In this document: positions 53,868-64,000 of the stretch, in pieces | How positions within the stretch are numbered: the stretch's first letter is position 1 | Layout of the letters: each line of letters begins with the position of its first letter | Assembly: GCF_002104995.1 (NCBI RefSeq) | Contig: NW_024468263.1 | Coordinates: forward strand, 310,001-374,000 | DNA from: Linderina pennispora | Taxonomy: Eukaryota; Kickxellomycota; Kickxellomycetes; Kickxellales; Kickxellaceae | Reading direction: 5' to 3' | DNA length: 64,000 bases | Program-made: the position numbers and the translations under genes | The notes under the pieces: model-generated | Database searches by the model: none | Told to the model about the DNA's origin: nothing | What the model saw: only the letters and a program-made list of their open reading frames with translations

Positions 53868-55938
53868 TCAAATTAAACCAGACATGTTGGCGACCGCGCT
53901 GGATGGGCGCTCCATGGCCGCCTGGAAGACAAGCAGCAGGAACTTTTCCCAGGACTCGGAGCTATTGAGGAATTGCGACATCAGCGCAGTGTCGTGGACG
54001 TCGTGCGTGGGCAGAAACTCGACCTCGCTGAACTTTAGGTCGTCGACCATATCCCAGGTTTTATGCACGTGTGCAGAAAAGCCGCTGCTGAAATGTCTGT
54101 GCGTCACGTCCACCAGCTCCACAGCCTGCAGGCCGTACATTGCACCTGCAATCTCCACCACCTCGTGCCGATGCGGAGTCCGGTGTGGGTCGCGCGGACC
54201 GCTCAGCCCCAGCCTATGCAGCAACCCCGAGACCACCTCGGCGGCCTGCGGCGTGGCCTCGATAGTCTGGCGGCTGTCGACGGTGAACTTGGAAGTCCTG
54301 CAATGACCCAAGCACCGCTACCGTAGCATGGCGTTCGTTGCTGGTGCGCTCAATTCCCAGGCGTTCTCCATCTGCAGTTTGCTGTGGGCCACAGGAATAC
54401 GCACAGTCACTGAGTCGCTGCCAGTAGACGGGCACAAGGCGCGGGAGGCCCTGGCTGGTGGTGTTTTGCACTGACATGAGTCGCTAGGACCAGCTGGGTC
54501 TGCGCGAATGCTGCAGGGCCCTCGAGCCACCGCAGAGGCGGGGCGTTGGTGGAGAATCCAAACTGCGGCTTCTGCCCTAGCCACTGCATCCACCAGCTGG
54601 TGCGGCCGCAGGAGTGTTGCCCATTAGCGATGCGCTGTCACTGTCACTGTCGCTGTCAAACATGGCCTTGCCCAGCCGGGTCTTCAGGCAGATTGACTGG
54701 CCCGGTGCTGGCTCCTGCATATTGACCCAGTCCTGCAGAGCGCTGACCAGATTTTTGGTGTGCGCGGTCACTTTGCCCTGGGCAGAGATCTCGTACAGCG
54801 TGTGCCTGGCTAGGGCTACCACCGGGGCAATGATCTCCGATGGCATCTGCGCAAACAGCGCCTGGTCCAGAACGCTGGAGCTCGGTAGCCCCACCGGATC
54901 TGCTGCTGGGATTGACAGTAGCATGCCAGTGCATCCTTTGATCTCGTCGGCTGCCACTACCAGCACCGTCTGGTGCTTCGCCTCCACCATGGCCTTGACT
55001 AGCGCGTGCTGCAGATCCACTGCATCGGCTGGGCTGTCGCTTGTCACAAAGTACTCGCCCTCTGATACCGTGACTTTTCCGTTGGCTTGTCGCCCGATCT
55101 TGCCGACAATAGCCTGTGCGTGCTGCTCCGATACGCTGCAGGGGCCTGCCGTATTTCTCCAGCCTTCACCTGCACTGTGGCCTTGGCTACAATGCGCTCG
55201 CGCAGCACCGACAGCGCTGCACGGACATTGTGCATGACGCCTGTCACCCGCAGCTTATCTTGGCCGAGTACGATCCTAACATTAAACTCCCGCTCGAGCT
55301 GCGCAAACACGTCGCCCTCCAACTCCCTGACCGCCTCCAACGACGCGCTACTGAGTGGCAAGGTCAATGCCATCCTGCACTGCCTCCTCCTTGGGCTTGT
55401 TGAGCTTGAGCTCCTAAGGGCCGTTGGCGAAATGCCCCATACATCCGTGATAATCCGGTTCACCAACTTGCCCTTGCTGCCAGATACCGGTTTGCCGTGC
55501 CGCTCCAAGTACTCCTTTAGCTGGTCGACCCGGAACGCACCCTTGATTTTCTCTGCTCTGTCTACCCGCAGCTCGATTTAACAGATCGAGCGTTTCCTTG
55601 CGGTTCGTCGCTGCCAGCTCCGCCGGGCTAATCGATACTGAAGCGTCGCTGGCCAGTTGTGTGCGGACTGCGGGCAGCTGCCGGATCAGGTCTTCGCTAG
55701 AAAACCGGAATGCGTCGAGCTCTGCTACTATGTCGAATGAGGGTGCAGCCTCGGCAAACGAGTCGGCCATGCGCACGATCGCCGGCGACTCTGGCCGCAC
55801 CCCCATGTATTTGGACCTTGGTGTCTTTTTGCGCCCATCCTTTGCGGGCGGCTGTTCTGTCGACATGTGCCGAGCAACTGGCTGGATCATCCTAGCAGCC
55901 TGTGCTGCCTGTATGCGCTGAACGCCCAGCCGAATCAT
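53868..55938 (-). CDS. SLS1: Probable mitochondrial Sls1-like inner-membrane regulator, several frame shifts
   Basis: Starts at the ATG at 55938 with a mitochondrial-type N-terminus (MIRLGVQRIQAAQAARMIQP). Readable pieces in order: RKETLDLLN, then after a +1 shift near 55580 ELRVDRAEKIKGAFRVDQLK with GSKGKLVNRIITDVWGI (a SAP/KH-like start typical of the Sls1 N-terminus), a KH-like stretch FNVRIVLGQDKLRVTGVMHN, another with QAIVGKIGRQANGKVTVSEG, an acidic Ser/Asp run, and a C-terminal domain ending SWEKFLLLVFQAAM. At least six frame switches are needed in 2.07 kb, mostly extra bases. Yeast Sls1 coordinates mitochondrial translation at the inner membrane. Family call moderate; the break count is high enough that errors in the sequence are likely. 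Confidence 0.55.
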
Positions 55939-57313
55939 TGTGTGTGATATAAGAGATATAAAAGCGAATGCAGACTGAGGTGCAGGAGCAGAGCAGGAGA
56001 AAGCTGTCTGAGATCAGCCTTCAGTAAGCACTCACTTTTTTTTGCCGGCCGGTTCGGCTCGGCTCGATCAGTGGGCTATCTGGCCGGCTCAATGTTGGCC
56101 TGTCTGGCACTCCGCTTGCCCATGCTGCGTTCGGAGAAACCCTGCTGGCATCTCACCTCCACTTTTTGGCAGGTTGCCCGCCCATCCACGGCCCTGCGCA
56201 CTCGCTGGTTTTGCCAGCGATTACGACCTTCTGAGGAATGAGGGATGCAGGGCAGATGGCTGCAAAGCAATAATGCTAATAGCAAAGCAGTAAAATAAAG
56301 CACGAATTTAAAGTCCCGTCCCTCAACAGCAGCATTGCGAGTCTTCTTGAGGCTTAAGGAATAGAGGCATATTTCACTGTGGCTGTCCATCTTGATACTG
56401 GGGTCCAGGGCGCTTTCCAGCAGTACCATTGGATCCGACGAGCTTGCAATGTGCTGTTTTCCTTAGTCATCAGCAAGGTCGCATAAAACACAAGTACTTT
56501 CCCTGCTATCACCCGTCAAAGCGCACATCCAGCCCAACAATTCGGGATGGAGGCATAAACAAGCATGCATGGATTGCGACATACTCGCATTGAATGACTT
56601 GATCTGAATGGCTTTGCGAGGAAATCTATGAAGTCTGAATACCTCATCAAAGAGCACTGAAAAACAAGCCCAAGCACCCCTGGGTGATCTTTACGCCTGT
56701 TCTGGTACCATGCGTAGAGCAGGACGCCCCACCCTCCACTCCTTTGCTCAACATCGTCATCCAAAATGGGACCGCTGACTCTTCAAAGTGCACCGGATCG
56801 GGCCTGTAGATACACCAGATCCAGCCTATAGGCGCACTGAATATGGTGATTGCCCCTATCCAGGATTGCGCAATCCCTTTCACATCAGTCGTTCTCTTCG
56901 CTGTCTCCTACAGGCTGTCCAGTGCTGGTGCTCCCGGATCCGGCCTATGGAATACCTTGTTATTTCACGTAGCGATTTTCCTGCTTGCACATCCCCTTTT
57001 TATACACACTCTACAGGCAAATACACCAGCTGGAATTGGCTATATTTCTCAATGCTCAAGACCCCGGTGTTTGTCACACTCAGGGGAGTACAGCTGCGGG
57101 TTGAGTTGGATATAAAAGCAGGGAACTCTGGAGGGAGGGGACATATTCGCTAGCCAGACGCCAGACTCACAAAGTCCCCTGTATTTTGCTCTCTTTCAGA
57201 TATTCTCTGCTACTATTTCCCACAAGCCAGCATTCGCATTCTTCAATCCCCTCCCCCTTCGCCACCTCCCCTTTTCATACTATTCTGTTTTACTATAGAC
57301 AACTGCACTAATA
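55939..57313. other. Long divergent intergenic region
   Basis: About 1.37 kb between the SLS1-like gene and the transporter. Frames present are Cys/Trp/His-rich chance frames. A TATA box (57111-57117) belongs to the transporter. No gene, RNA or repeat recognised. Confidence 0.5.
57111..57117 (+). promoter_or_regulatory. TATA box of the amino-acid transporter
   Basis: TATAAAA about 200 bases upstream of the transporter ATG, followed by pyrimidine-rich leader sequence. Confidence 0.45.
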
Positions 57314-58685
57314 ATGGCAAAGCAAGAGGAAAGCACAAGCGTCAGCTCCTCTGTATCATATCCCGCTGAGAAGGAGGCCGTCGGCGAGCACGCCAATGGC
57401 GATGGTACCAGCCAGGCCGACGATGGTGACAAGTACAATCACGCGGTCAAGCGCAGCGGCTCGTGGATCGGCGCTGTCTACAACATCATGTGCATTAGCG
57501 TCGGCACCGGCACCATGAACCTGCCTGCTGTTGTACGTCGCAGCGGCTGGTTCGGCGTCATCCTAATGGCGCTAATGGCGTTAATCGGCTGGTTCGTGGG
57601 CATTCTGTTCCGTCGCGCCATGTATTCGCGTCCCGGAAAGCGCTTCTTCAGTTTCTCGCATGTGACGCAGGCCGCGTTTGGCCGGTACGGCAAGATTGGA
57701 TTCTGGTTCGCCACCATCGTGACGTACGTCACCTGCTGCGGGACAGTCATCTCCTGGATCATCATCTGCGGTACGCAGATCAGCCGCCTACTCGGCTTTG
57801 CCAACGTGCACCTGAGCGAGAAGATATGCATGACCATCATTGCCATTATCATGTGGGTGCCGTTTGCCATCCTCAAGATGGTCAGCGAGATCACTATTTC
57901 GTCGCTGTTTGGTGTGCTCACTGCGCTCTTCACTGTCATCACGCTTGGCGTCATGTCGATCAAGCACCGGTATACTGACACCTTACTATAGCCCGAACTT
58001 CAGCGAGCCCCCTACCCACCAATTCATTATCGGCAGCGGCATCCCGTCCGCTCTGGCCTCCATCGCCTTCATGTACTCGAGCGCCATCTTCTTCCCCCAC
58101 ATCGAGGGCAACCTGAAGAAGCCGCATCAGTTTTCCTGGGCCCTGGGCCTGGCCAACATACTCGTGTGCGGCTGCTACACAATCGCTGCTGCCACCGGCT
58201 ACAGCGCTTTCGGTAGCCAGACCGTCTCGCCCATCCTCAACAATCTGCCCAACATGGCCATCATCAACGCGGCCAACATCATCATCATCATCCATGTGAT
58301 TTTTGCCTCGCCGATCGCCCTCGTGACCACGAACCTGGAGCTGGAGATGGCGCTGGGCGTCATGCCAGAGATTATTGGCAAGAAGAAGGAGCTGTTTTGG
58401 CGCCTGGTCATGCGCACGGTGACCATAGGCATCCTGCTCGGCGTCTCCATCGCGATTCCGTACTTTGGCCAGTTCATTGACCTCATTTCGGCGCTGTCCT
58501 GCACTGTTGCATTCTTCATGGTCCCTATCTTCTGCTACGTCAAGCTCATCGGCTGGCGCAACATCCCCAAGTGGGAGCTCGCTCTGTGCTTCATCCTCGT
58601 CATCATCGGCATGATCGCCTGTGTCTGGGGTCTCATTGATGCTGTCAAGGGCCTGAGGACTGCCATCCAAAATGGTCGTGGATAG
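57314..58685 (+). CDS. AAAP/SLC36-38-type amino-acid transporter (Avt-like), with a one-base shift or a 22-base intron
   Basis: Proton- or sodium-coupled amino-acid permease fold with about 11 TM segments. A 45-residue hydrophilic N-terminus precedes the family entry SWIGAVYNIMCISVGTGTMN with LPAVVRRSGW. The frame is lost at about 57970-57991: after MSIKHR the next readable piece is PNFSEPPTHQFIIGSGIPSA. Two models fit: one extra T near 57983 (456 aa), or a 22-base GT-AG intron at 57970-57991 (449 aa). The rest (FMYSSAIFFPHIEGNLKKP, NAANIIIIIHVIFASPIALV, FGQFIDLISALSCTVAFFMV) is clean. Likely vacuolar or plasma-membrane amino-acid transport. Confidence 0.88.
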
Positions 58686-58789
58686 GAACACGGTATGTGG
58701 GCTACCTGCTATCCTTTTCCATTTTCTCCTCACACCTTTATCAGTCTTTTTGTATTCAAGTGTAAATACAGAACTACCTATTACGTTAT

Positions 58790-59725
58790 TCATTTAGCCA
58801 CCGGCCCGAACATCGCCACCATCGAGCTGGCCGACCGGCCTACCGCTCCCTCCGCTGCATAGGCAATGATCAGGTTTCGCGGGTTCCATGCCATTGCCGT
58901 CACCAGCCCGTTGATGTGTATCGACTTGACTTTGTCGCCCGAATACACGTCATGAATCAGAATATCGGCGTCATCCGAGGCGCTCGCAACGAACTTGCTG
59001 TTCATGCTAAAGTCAATCAGCCTCAGCGGCGACTCGTACCCCTCAATGGCCTTGTACACTGATAAATCGTCGGTTCTCCAAAACTGCATCGACGAGTCCG
59101 CACCGCCAGTCGCCAGAATATCTCCGCGCGGCTCCACGCCCAGGCAGTTCAGCGACGCGACGTGCGCGGCGACAGTATGCACATGCTCCACATTTGGCCA
59201 CGAATACACCTCAACTGCACCATGGTGCGTCGCCAGCAGCAGCAGCTCCTCGCGCGTATCCCACCTCACCATATGCACTGTCTCCTCGGTCTCCAAGGTC
59301 ACTACCGGCGCCTCCAGGTTGGCTGCGTCAAAAATCTCTATACGCGCATCACGGCTCAAGACTGCCAGGTACTTTCCTGACGGGCTCCACACTAAGGCTG
59401 TGTTTGCCCCGCTGGTTGCTATCGACGACGCGATGCTGTTGGAGGTGCTGTCCCACAGATGCACGGTCTTTTCGAATTTGGCCGCCGCTAGGATGCCCTG
59501 CTTGCCAGGCTCCGTGCACCATGCTACATGCTCGATGTCACTGCCCAGGGTGCGGATTTCTTCGCCTTCTTTGTGCCCGCCGCGTCCCAAGCGCCATGTC
59601 CGCACGTGGCCCTTGGATTCAGCTGCTGTCAGCTGGCTGCCGTCGCTGCTCCACGACATGTCGATGACTGTGCCTCGTGTGCCATTGAGTCGGCTCTCTT
59701 TGTGATTGTCAAACGTTCTAGACAT
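58790..59725 (-). CDS. TEX1: THO complex WD40 subunit Tho3/Tex1
   Basis: 311 aa from the ATG at 59725 (MSRTFDNHKESRLNG). Six to seven WD40 repeats fill the protein, with family-specific pieces: VIDMSWSSDGSQLTAAESKG, SGANTALVWSPSGKYLAVLS, VEVYSWPNVEHVHTVAAH (as SYPEL-type in animal THOC3), NCLGVEPRGDILATGGADSS, and FSMNSKFVASASDDADILIH. Part of the THO/TREX complex linking transcription to mRNA export. Intact, intronless. Other WD40 proteins are possible, but the order of these pieces fits THOC3 well. Confidence 0.85.
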   Translation of the reverse strand: MSRTFDNHKESRLNGTRGTVIDMSWSSDGSQLTAAESKGHVRTWRLGRGGHKEGEEIRTLGSDIEHVAWCTEPGKQGILAAAKFEKTVHLWDSTSNSIASSIATSGANTALVWSPSGKYLAVLSRDARIEIFDAANLEAPVVTLETEETVHMVRWDTREELLLLATHHGAVEVYSWPNVEHVHTVAAHVASLNCLGVEPRGDILATGGADSSMQFWRTDDLSVYKAIEGYESPLRLIDFSMNSKFVASASDDADILIHDVYSGDKVKSIHINGLVTAMAWNPRNLIIAYAAEGAVGRSASSMVAMFGPVAK

Positions 59726-60007
59726 GTGCACTGGGGAAACTGGTAAGAATATTATATGGTTTATAGGTGTGCCGCAAAATCAGCTCTGGCACTTGGCCAA
59801 CATTTGGAATATCCGCTTTTTGTTGAGCGTGGGCTGATATGGGTTAGAAACAGTGTTGATGACGTCACTATTCTCCTGGTCTCTTCCATGGCTGATCAAA
59901 TGGCTAGTGTGGGCTAACATTGGCACACTGATATCAGATAAGCTTATATGCTCGCCTCATACAGTCCTATGACAATTTATATTGAAGAATATGTGAGAGA
60001 ATAGTAT

Positions 60008-62463
60008 TTAGGTGTCCAAATCACTTGCCTGTAGCCTTTGGCTCTGGTAATCGACCAGCGCATGTTGCATTAACATACTAACATTTGGTAATACCACTGG
60101 GATGGTGCTCATTACCTCTTCCTGATTATAGCCAGCAAATAGACTATCTAGACCAGCACTGTAGGCATCAGCTAGCAAGTCTGGCTCTATGCCAAGTTGC
60201 GGTGTGTCCTCGTCGTAGGACATTATTGCTGAAACGATGTTCTCCTCCTCCTCGTCTGCATCATCATCATCATTCCCATGGTCATTGGCATTATCACCAT
60301 TACCTGCCTGGGCCAGTACTAGTGTGCCCTCGGGTCCATTTTGAATGTGTACGACCAGATTCCCACATGATGAGGAGTCGCGTCCATTTCTGGCAATGTT
60401 AGCTGGGCTAGTATTCTCCGACTGATGCTCGCCATCATCGACAGTCCACCCTGGCTGGTTATACTGGCTGGTATAATCACCTTGCCGATATGGTTCCTGT
60501 GGTGTTGGAGTCCGAGACCAAGCAAAGCCTGGCATAGCTGGGTCGTACTCAGGGACATTCGTTGCCTGCGACATTATTTGCACTGGCGGTGTGCTGCCCC
60601 TTGTAATGCCGCCCCTTACTCCGGTGACACTATAACTTTGCCCCCCACAAACCATGCTGAGTCCTGGCAGTGATTGGCGCAAGAGTACAGCTGACTGAGA
60701 TGGTGGTGGGGCTAAGAGCAACTGTTGGGTAGGGTGTGCCGAGTACCACGAATGACTCAAGGCGACAGGGCCAGGGGCTGGCTGCTCTTGGTGTAGCGGG
60801 TTGGGCCTCTGTCCATAGATGAACCATTCAGCTTTAGAGAAATTGTCATCTGTAGTAGCGCCATATGTTGATTGGCACACATTGCCAGCTGCTGGAGATA
60901 GCAGCCTGTGCTCAGCCATATCACCCTCACTGATGTCCATTGTATCGCCAGTATCTTGTGGGGTATTAGTATAGGCTACTCCATGTTCGTCAACATCTAT
61001 TACATACCCGGACTCAGCATTCCCCATATCGACGTCCATAGTATATGAACTGCTGAAGGATTCCGTGTCAACATCCATGAAAGTATCGGATAGCCCAGTT
61101 GCATAGTAATCGCCGGTCGCATAGAAATTTCTAGGTGCGGGGAACCCCTGCAGAGCATGGGCATTAAAATCGTCAAGCCGGTGCTCCGTAGCATTGCCAG
61201 TAACACCGGAGAGTGACTGGAGCGGAGCCAAAGCATTTGATGGCCATTGCTGCTCCAGGAAACTGACATGAGCTGGATTTCGGTGCATGGAGTTGGCGAG
61301 AATAGGATATTGGGGCTCGCTGACGTGATCTGCAACAGATGTCGGCTGAATGGGTTTGGAGATGGTTGCTGGCGGGCACGCATTATCCTGTTCAGCTAAG
61401 GTCAAGTCCTCTTGAGGTTGGTCCTCTGTGCCTGCAAAGTGGTTGCTCGATGATTCTGTCTCATTTGAGGAAGGCACATGATCTAGAACAGGCTGAGAGT
61501 TGGGTATCTTGTTCTCCCAGGGCGTCTGCATCTTATCCAAAGCTTTTTCTCCACTAGACTTCTGCCGACACAGGTCGCTATATGCAGCGGTCGGTACTAT
61601 GATTGATGGATGCATATGTTTGATACGCCTGGTGTCTGCATTCCGAGCTGCCTGACCTGCGGTAGGGCCACTCTGGCTGGCAGCTTTGAGCAGAGCGTAC
61701 CGCGAATCTTGCTGGTTGCATCTGCAGTAATTCTTGTTGTCAGCAGAGCCAGCTGCTGCACCAACCTCAGATGAGCGAGTGATATTACTACCAGCGGTGT
61801 CAGGTTTCTTAGTTGGCTGGTCCTGAGCTTTCGGCATGCGCAGACTATTGGTACTGCTTCTCACTGATGGTTTGGAAGCCGCTTGTGCCGTTGCTGGACC
61901 TGTTTTCTTCCAAACAACACCACCCGCTGTGATTGCTGGCCGAGCTGTGTTGCTATCGCGCAGGTCTGAGACAACTATCTGTACCTGCTCGGCATTTTCA
62001 AGGTGATGACGACAGGAGCGACTCGTAGTGCATTCTGTAATCCAGGCATCGGCTAGGTCAGCAATCTTCTTCATGGAAGAGCCCGATAGTAACACAGACT
62101 CCTTACAGACACTCTCCCCAGATGCGTGGCTGACTGCGCTGTCCATAGCTGCATTAACTGCAATTGAAGCTGATGTCGATGCCCCTTCTTCTGCTGTTGC
62201 TGTTGCTTCGGTATCCATTTCTTCTGCTGTTTTTGCTACTGCTACTGGTTCGGAGGTTCTAATGGTGTCCTCGGCTCCAACGGCTGACCCTGGCTCCTCC
62301 CACAGCTCCTGAGTAGCTGCTGAATCCATTGGTGCGTCGAGTACCTCTTTTCTGCATTTTGGCTTATACTGTGGGCAGTGCAGTGGACAACTATGCGTAC
62401 ACTGTAGGTGGCATATGTCACCATCTTCACTGAGCGCTGTGTATATGCGGTGCAGTTCATCAA
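60008..62463 (-). CDS. Large acidic protein of unknown function, 5' exon(s) uncertain
   Basis: An 817-codon frame ending at 60008. It begins right after a likely acceptor (TGCATAG on the minus strand, 62464-62470), so an upstream exon is expected. The first readable piece, DELHRIYTALSEDGDICHLQ, leads into a Cys/His cluster CTHSCPLHCPQYKPKC. The remainder is Ser/Thr/Gln/Asp-rich and disordered, with tandem YATG and MDVD-type runs (NFYATGDYYATG; FMDVDTES; YTMDVDMGN) and an acidic NDDDDADEEEENI stretch near the end, as in transcription activators. A candidate first exon (MPHKIKKEFTEQVTQTRFEV..., ATG at 62796, donor near 62656) does not join in phase, so the 5' structure is open. No known domain recognised. 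Confidence 0.6.
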
Positions 62464-62631
62464 CTATGCAGGAGAGAGAGCGGGGCAAAGCTTAGTTTTG
62501 ATGTTTAAAGCGCTGTATACCCAGAAGTCATTGAGCTTTCTTTCTCCTACCTGGTCCTGCCAGGAGTCGAAATACCAGTGCACTGCAGGGAACACCATCA
62601 CCAACATCCTCTATGGGTGATGGGTTGAAAT

Positions 62632-62661
62632 CTTTATCTTTATCTTTATCTTTACCTTTAC
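62632..62661. repeat. Hexamer repeat (CTTTAT)n
   Basis: Four CTTTAT units followed by CTTTAC-type units, about 30 bases. It lies just 5' of the unknown acidic gene, in the probable intron. Confidence 0.8.
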
Positions 62662-62796
62662 ACAAGATTTTATAGTCCAAAAAGTGTCCGACCGTCCGCT
62701 AGAACCTTTTAAATTGGTTAAAAGATAAAACTCGTAAACCTCAAAGCGAGTTTGAGTGACTTGTTCCGTAAACTCCTTTTTGATCTTGTGCGGCAT

Positions 62797-63194
62797 CTGG
62801 CCTCATCGGTGAAACCAGGGTGACAAGCTGCTATTGTAGTGGTCACAGGTCTCCACTGGATATCTCCATTGGTTCAGCGCAAGAGCTGCTCTCATTGTCG
62901 GTCGACCTGATAACTTCCATGGCGTCATCATGGTGGTCATCACCAGCTGCGCAACACTCTTAGGATATTTATTTATGAGCACTTATTGAATAAGGCCATA
63001 TAGCTCTTCTAGCGGTCATGCAATATTTGTAGGTTTATTTTATAAATTAATTTGTCTTATGAACATGCGTAAGCAGTAGCATTTGGGCCACAATGGACCC
63101 AGTCTGTATAGACTGATTCAAGAGACTGTATCAGTGCCAAGAGCCCCAAGAACCATGCAAGCCAGATCATTTTTAATAAAGAGTTCTTAATGCT
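62797..63194. other. Intergenic region before the Fanzor-like fragment
   Basis: About 400 bases, A/T-rich from 62950. No complete frame or RNA gene recognised. Confidence 0.4.
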
Positions 63195-64000
63195 ATGCAT
63201 ACGCAATACAGCAAAACTGAACAGCATCATTTCTCTTCTTACTTTGCCTACCGAATTTCTCAAATGAATATTACCCGCAGCATTACTGTCATAAAGACAT
63301 CACTTGGTGGTATTGGCTTCCGTGATTCTATGTTGCCCCGCCTAGAGCAATTTGTACACAGTGTCAATATCATCAAAGAGCATACATACATGCTTGCACG
63401 ATGGATACTACTCCATCAGCTAGCTGACGATGATGCATTTGCCTTCAGATTGTGATATATAAATAAATAAATAAAATGAAAGAATCCCTTTTTCACAAAT
63501 GTTGCAGGGTCAAAGACAGCCATATCTGCCGAGGATTTCGTCAACCGGAAGGACAAGTCAGAACTGTTAAGCGCAGATTTCGGTGATGTAGTTAGATACC
63601 ATATTTATGATTATCTATTGCATAATGGCGACATCGAGCTACATGGCATACGCGACATGAATCAGGTAGCGACATACGTGGACACCAAGCTGATGACAGC
63701 ATACAAGAACAAGAATATGTTGCACTATGGTACTTGCCTACAGCGGATTCTGGCCAAATTGATTGATATTCACAGCCACAAAAACACACTGCACAATACA
63801 ATGGGCAATATGTCCAAGGCTGAGTTCAATAGTGCATGTCAAGTGTGTATTTATACACCTGCACAGAAGCTCCGCCAGGCAGTTGCCTCTAGGTACCCTG
63901 ATCTCAGTGTGCTCACCCCACCGATGCTTGCAATCTACAACAAGCTGGCACCAGTCCTTAATGCCTATGATGCCAAGTACAGGCGGGCATATTCGTCCCG
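63195..64000 (+). CDS. N-terminal region of a TnpB/Fanzor-like element, cut by the window end
   Basis: A first segment from the ATG at 63195 includes LEQFVHSVNIIKEHTYMLAR and stops at 63453. A likely intron (donor GTGATA at 63452, acceptor TTGCAG ending 63507) leads to a clean frame to base 64000: KTAISAEDFVNRKDKSELLS, then MTAYKNKNMLHYGTCLQRIL, then TPPMLAIYNKLAPVLNAYDA. The two parts join one base out of phase, the same sign as elsewhere in this window. The helical, Lys/His-rich style with '(F/V)..VN.I..H.Y' near the start resembles the N-terminal part of repeated TnpB-like proteins in early-diverging fungi. The last eight visible residues, YRRAYSSR, also occur in the C-terminal fragment at 50040-50585. 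Family call tentative. Confidence 0.45.

Noticed and set aside
55939-57313. Small genes in the long SLS1-transporter gap
   Set aside because: Several frames of 60-120 codons overlap on both strands, but they are rich in Cys, Trp and His with no motif or consistent codon pattern.
62632-62661. CTTTAT repeat as telomere sequence
   Set aside because: Fungal telomeres are usually TTAGGG-like with a G-rich strand. This is a short interior A/T-rich microsatellite with genes on both sides.
1-64000. CRISPR array, rRNA or tRNA genes
   Set aside because: No regularly spaced repeats, no rRNA-like blocks and no convincing tRNA A/B-box pair or cloverleaf were seen by eye. A tRNAscan run would settle the tRNA point.

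Overview
The window reads as nuclear DNA of a fungus: about half G+C, genes close together on both strands, few introns (GT-AG, short), and fungal core genes such as the SNARE Sec9, the GINS subunit Psf1, Nse4, Mdm38/LETM1, the PP1 regulator Ypi1, Snx3/Grd19 and THO3/TEX1. A single-chain beta-alpha fatty acid synthase, a Twinkle-type mitochondrial primase-helicase, a P450-reductase fusion (CYP505/BM3 class) and TnpB/Fanzor-like fragments together suggest an early-diverging lineage (Zoopagomycota, possibly Kickxellales) rather than a yeast or filamentous ascomycete. That placement is inference.

Layout. 0-21 kb: the 3' part of an intact CYP505 gene, SEC9, a secreted periplasmic-binding-like protein, PSF1, a large disordered protein, an ankyrin protein, a TBC Rab-GAP, YPI1, and a tandem pair of secreted multicopper oxidases. 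21-27 kb: NSE4, a BAHD-type acyltransferase, a RING protein with SUMO-interacting motifs, and MDM38/LETM1 with a 5' exon that supplies its presequence. 27-47 kb: a lipid-type biosynthetic neighbourhood with a second, frame-broken CYP505 copy, an 11-kb single-chain fatty acid synthase lacking the C-terminal phosphopantetheinyl transferase, a second BAHD acyltransferase and a stand-alone P450, arranged as two divergent pairs. 47-64 kb: the Twinkle homologue, a decayed Fanzor-like C-terminal fragment, a two-TM lumenal protein, SNX3, a probable SLS1, an amino-acid transporter, THO3/TEX1, a large unknown acidic protein, and a second Fanzor-like fragment running off the window end.

Many genes are interrupted by single-base shifts that are almost all one extra base. 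Against the intact CYP505 copy, the copy at 27-30 kb has about 28 one-base insertions and one deletion, while most substitutions look silent. Removing the extra bases gives the two BAHD paralogs exactly the same length (482 aa) and restores whole-codon lengths to the oxidases, FAS and SNX3. Residual long-read insertion errors are the simplest explanation, so the genes called broken here may be intact in the organism.

Functional picture: the FAS, fatty-acid-type P450 fusion, P450 and BAHD acyltransferases could together make, oxidise and esterify an unusual acyl chain. The oxidase pair and the binding-protein-like secreted protein may act in extracellular iron or copper handling. The remaining genes are mostly housekeeping. 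No CRISPR array, rRNA or tRNA gene was recognised.
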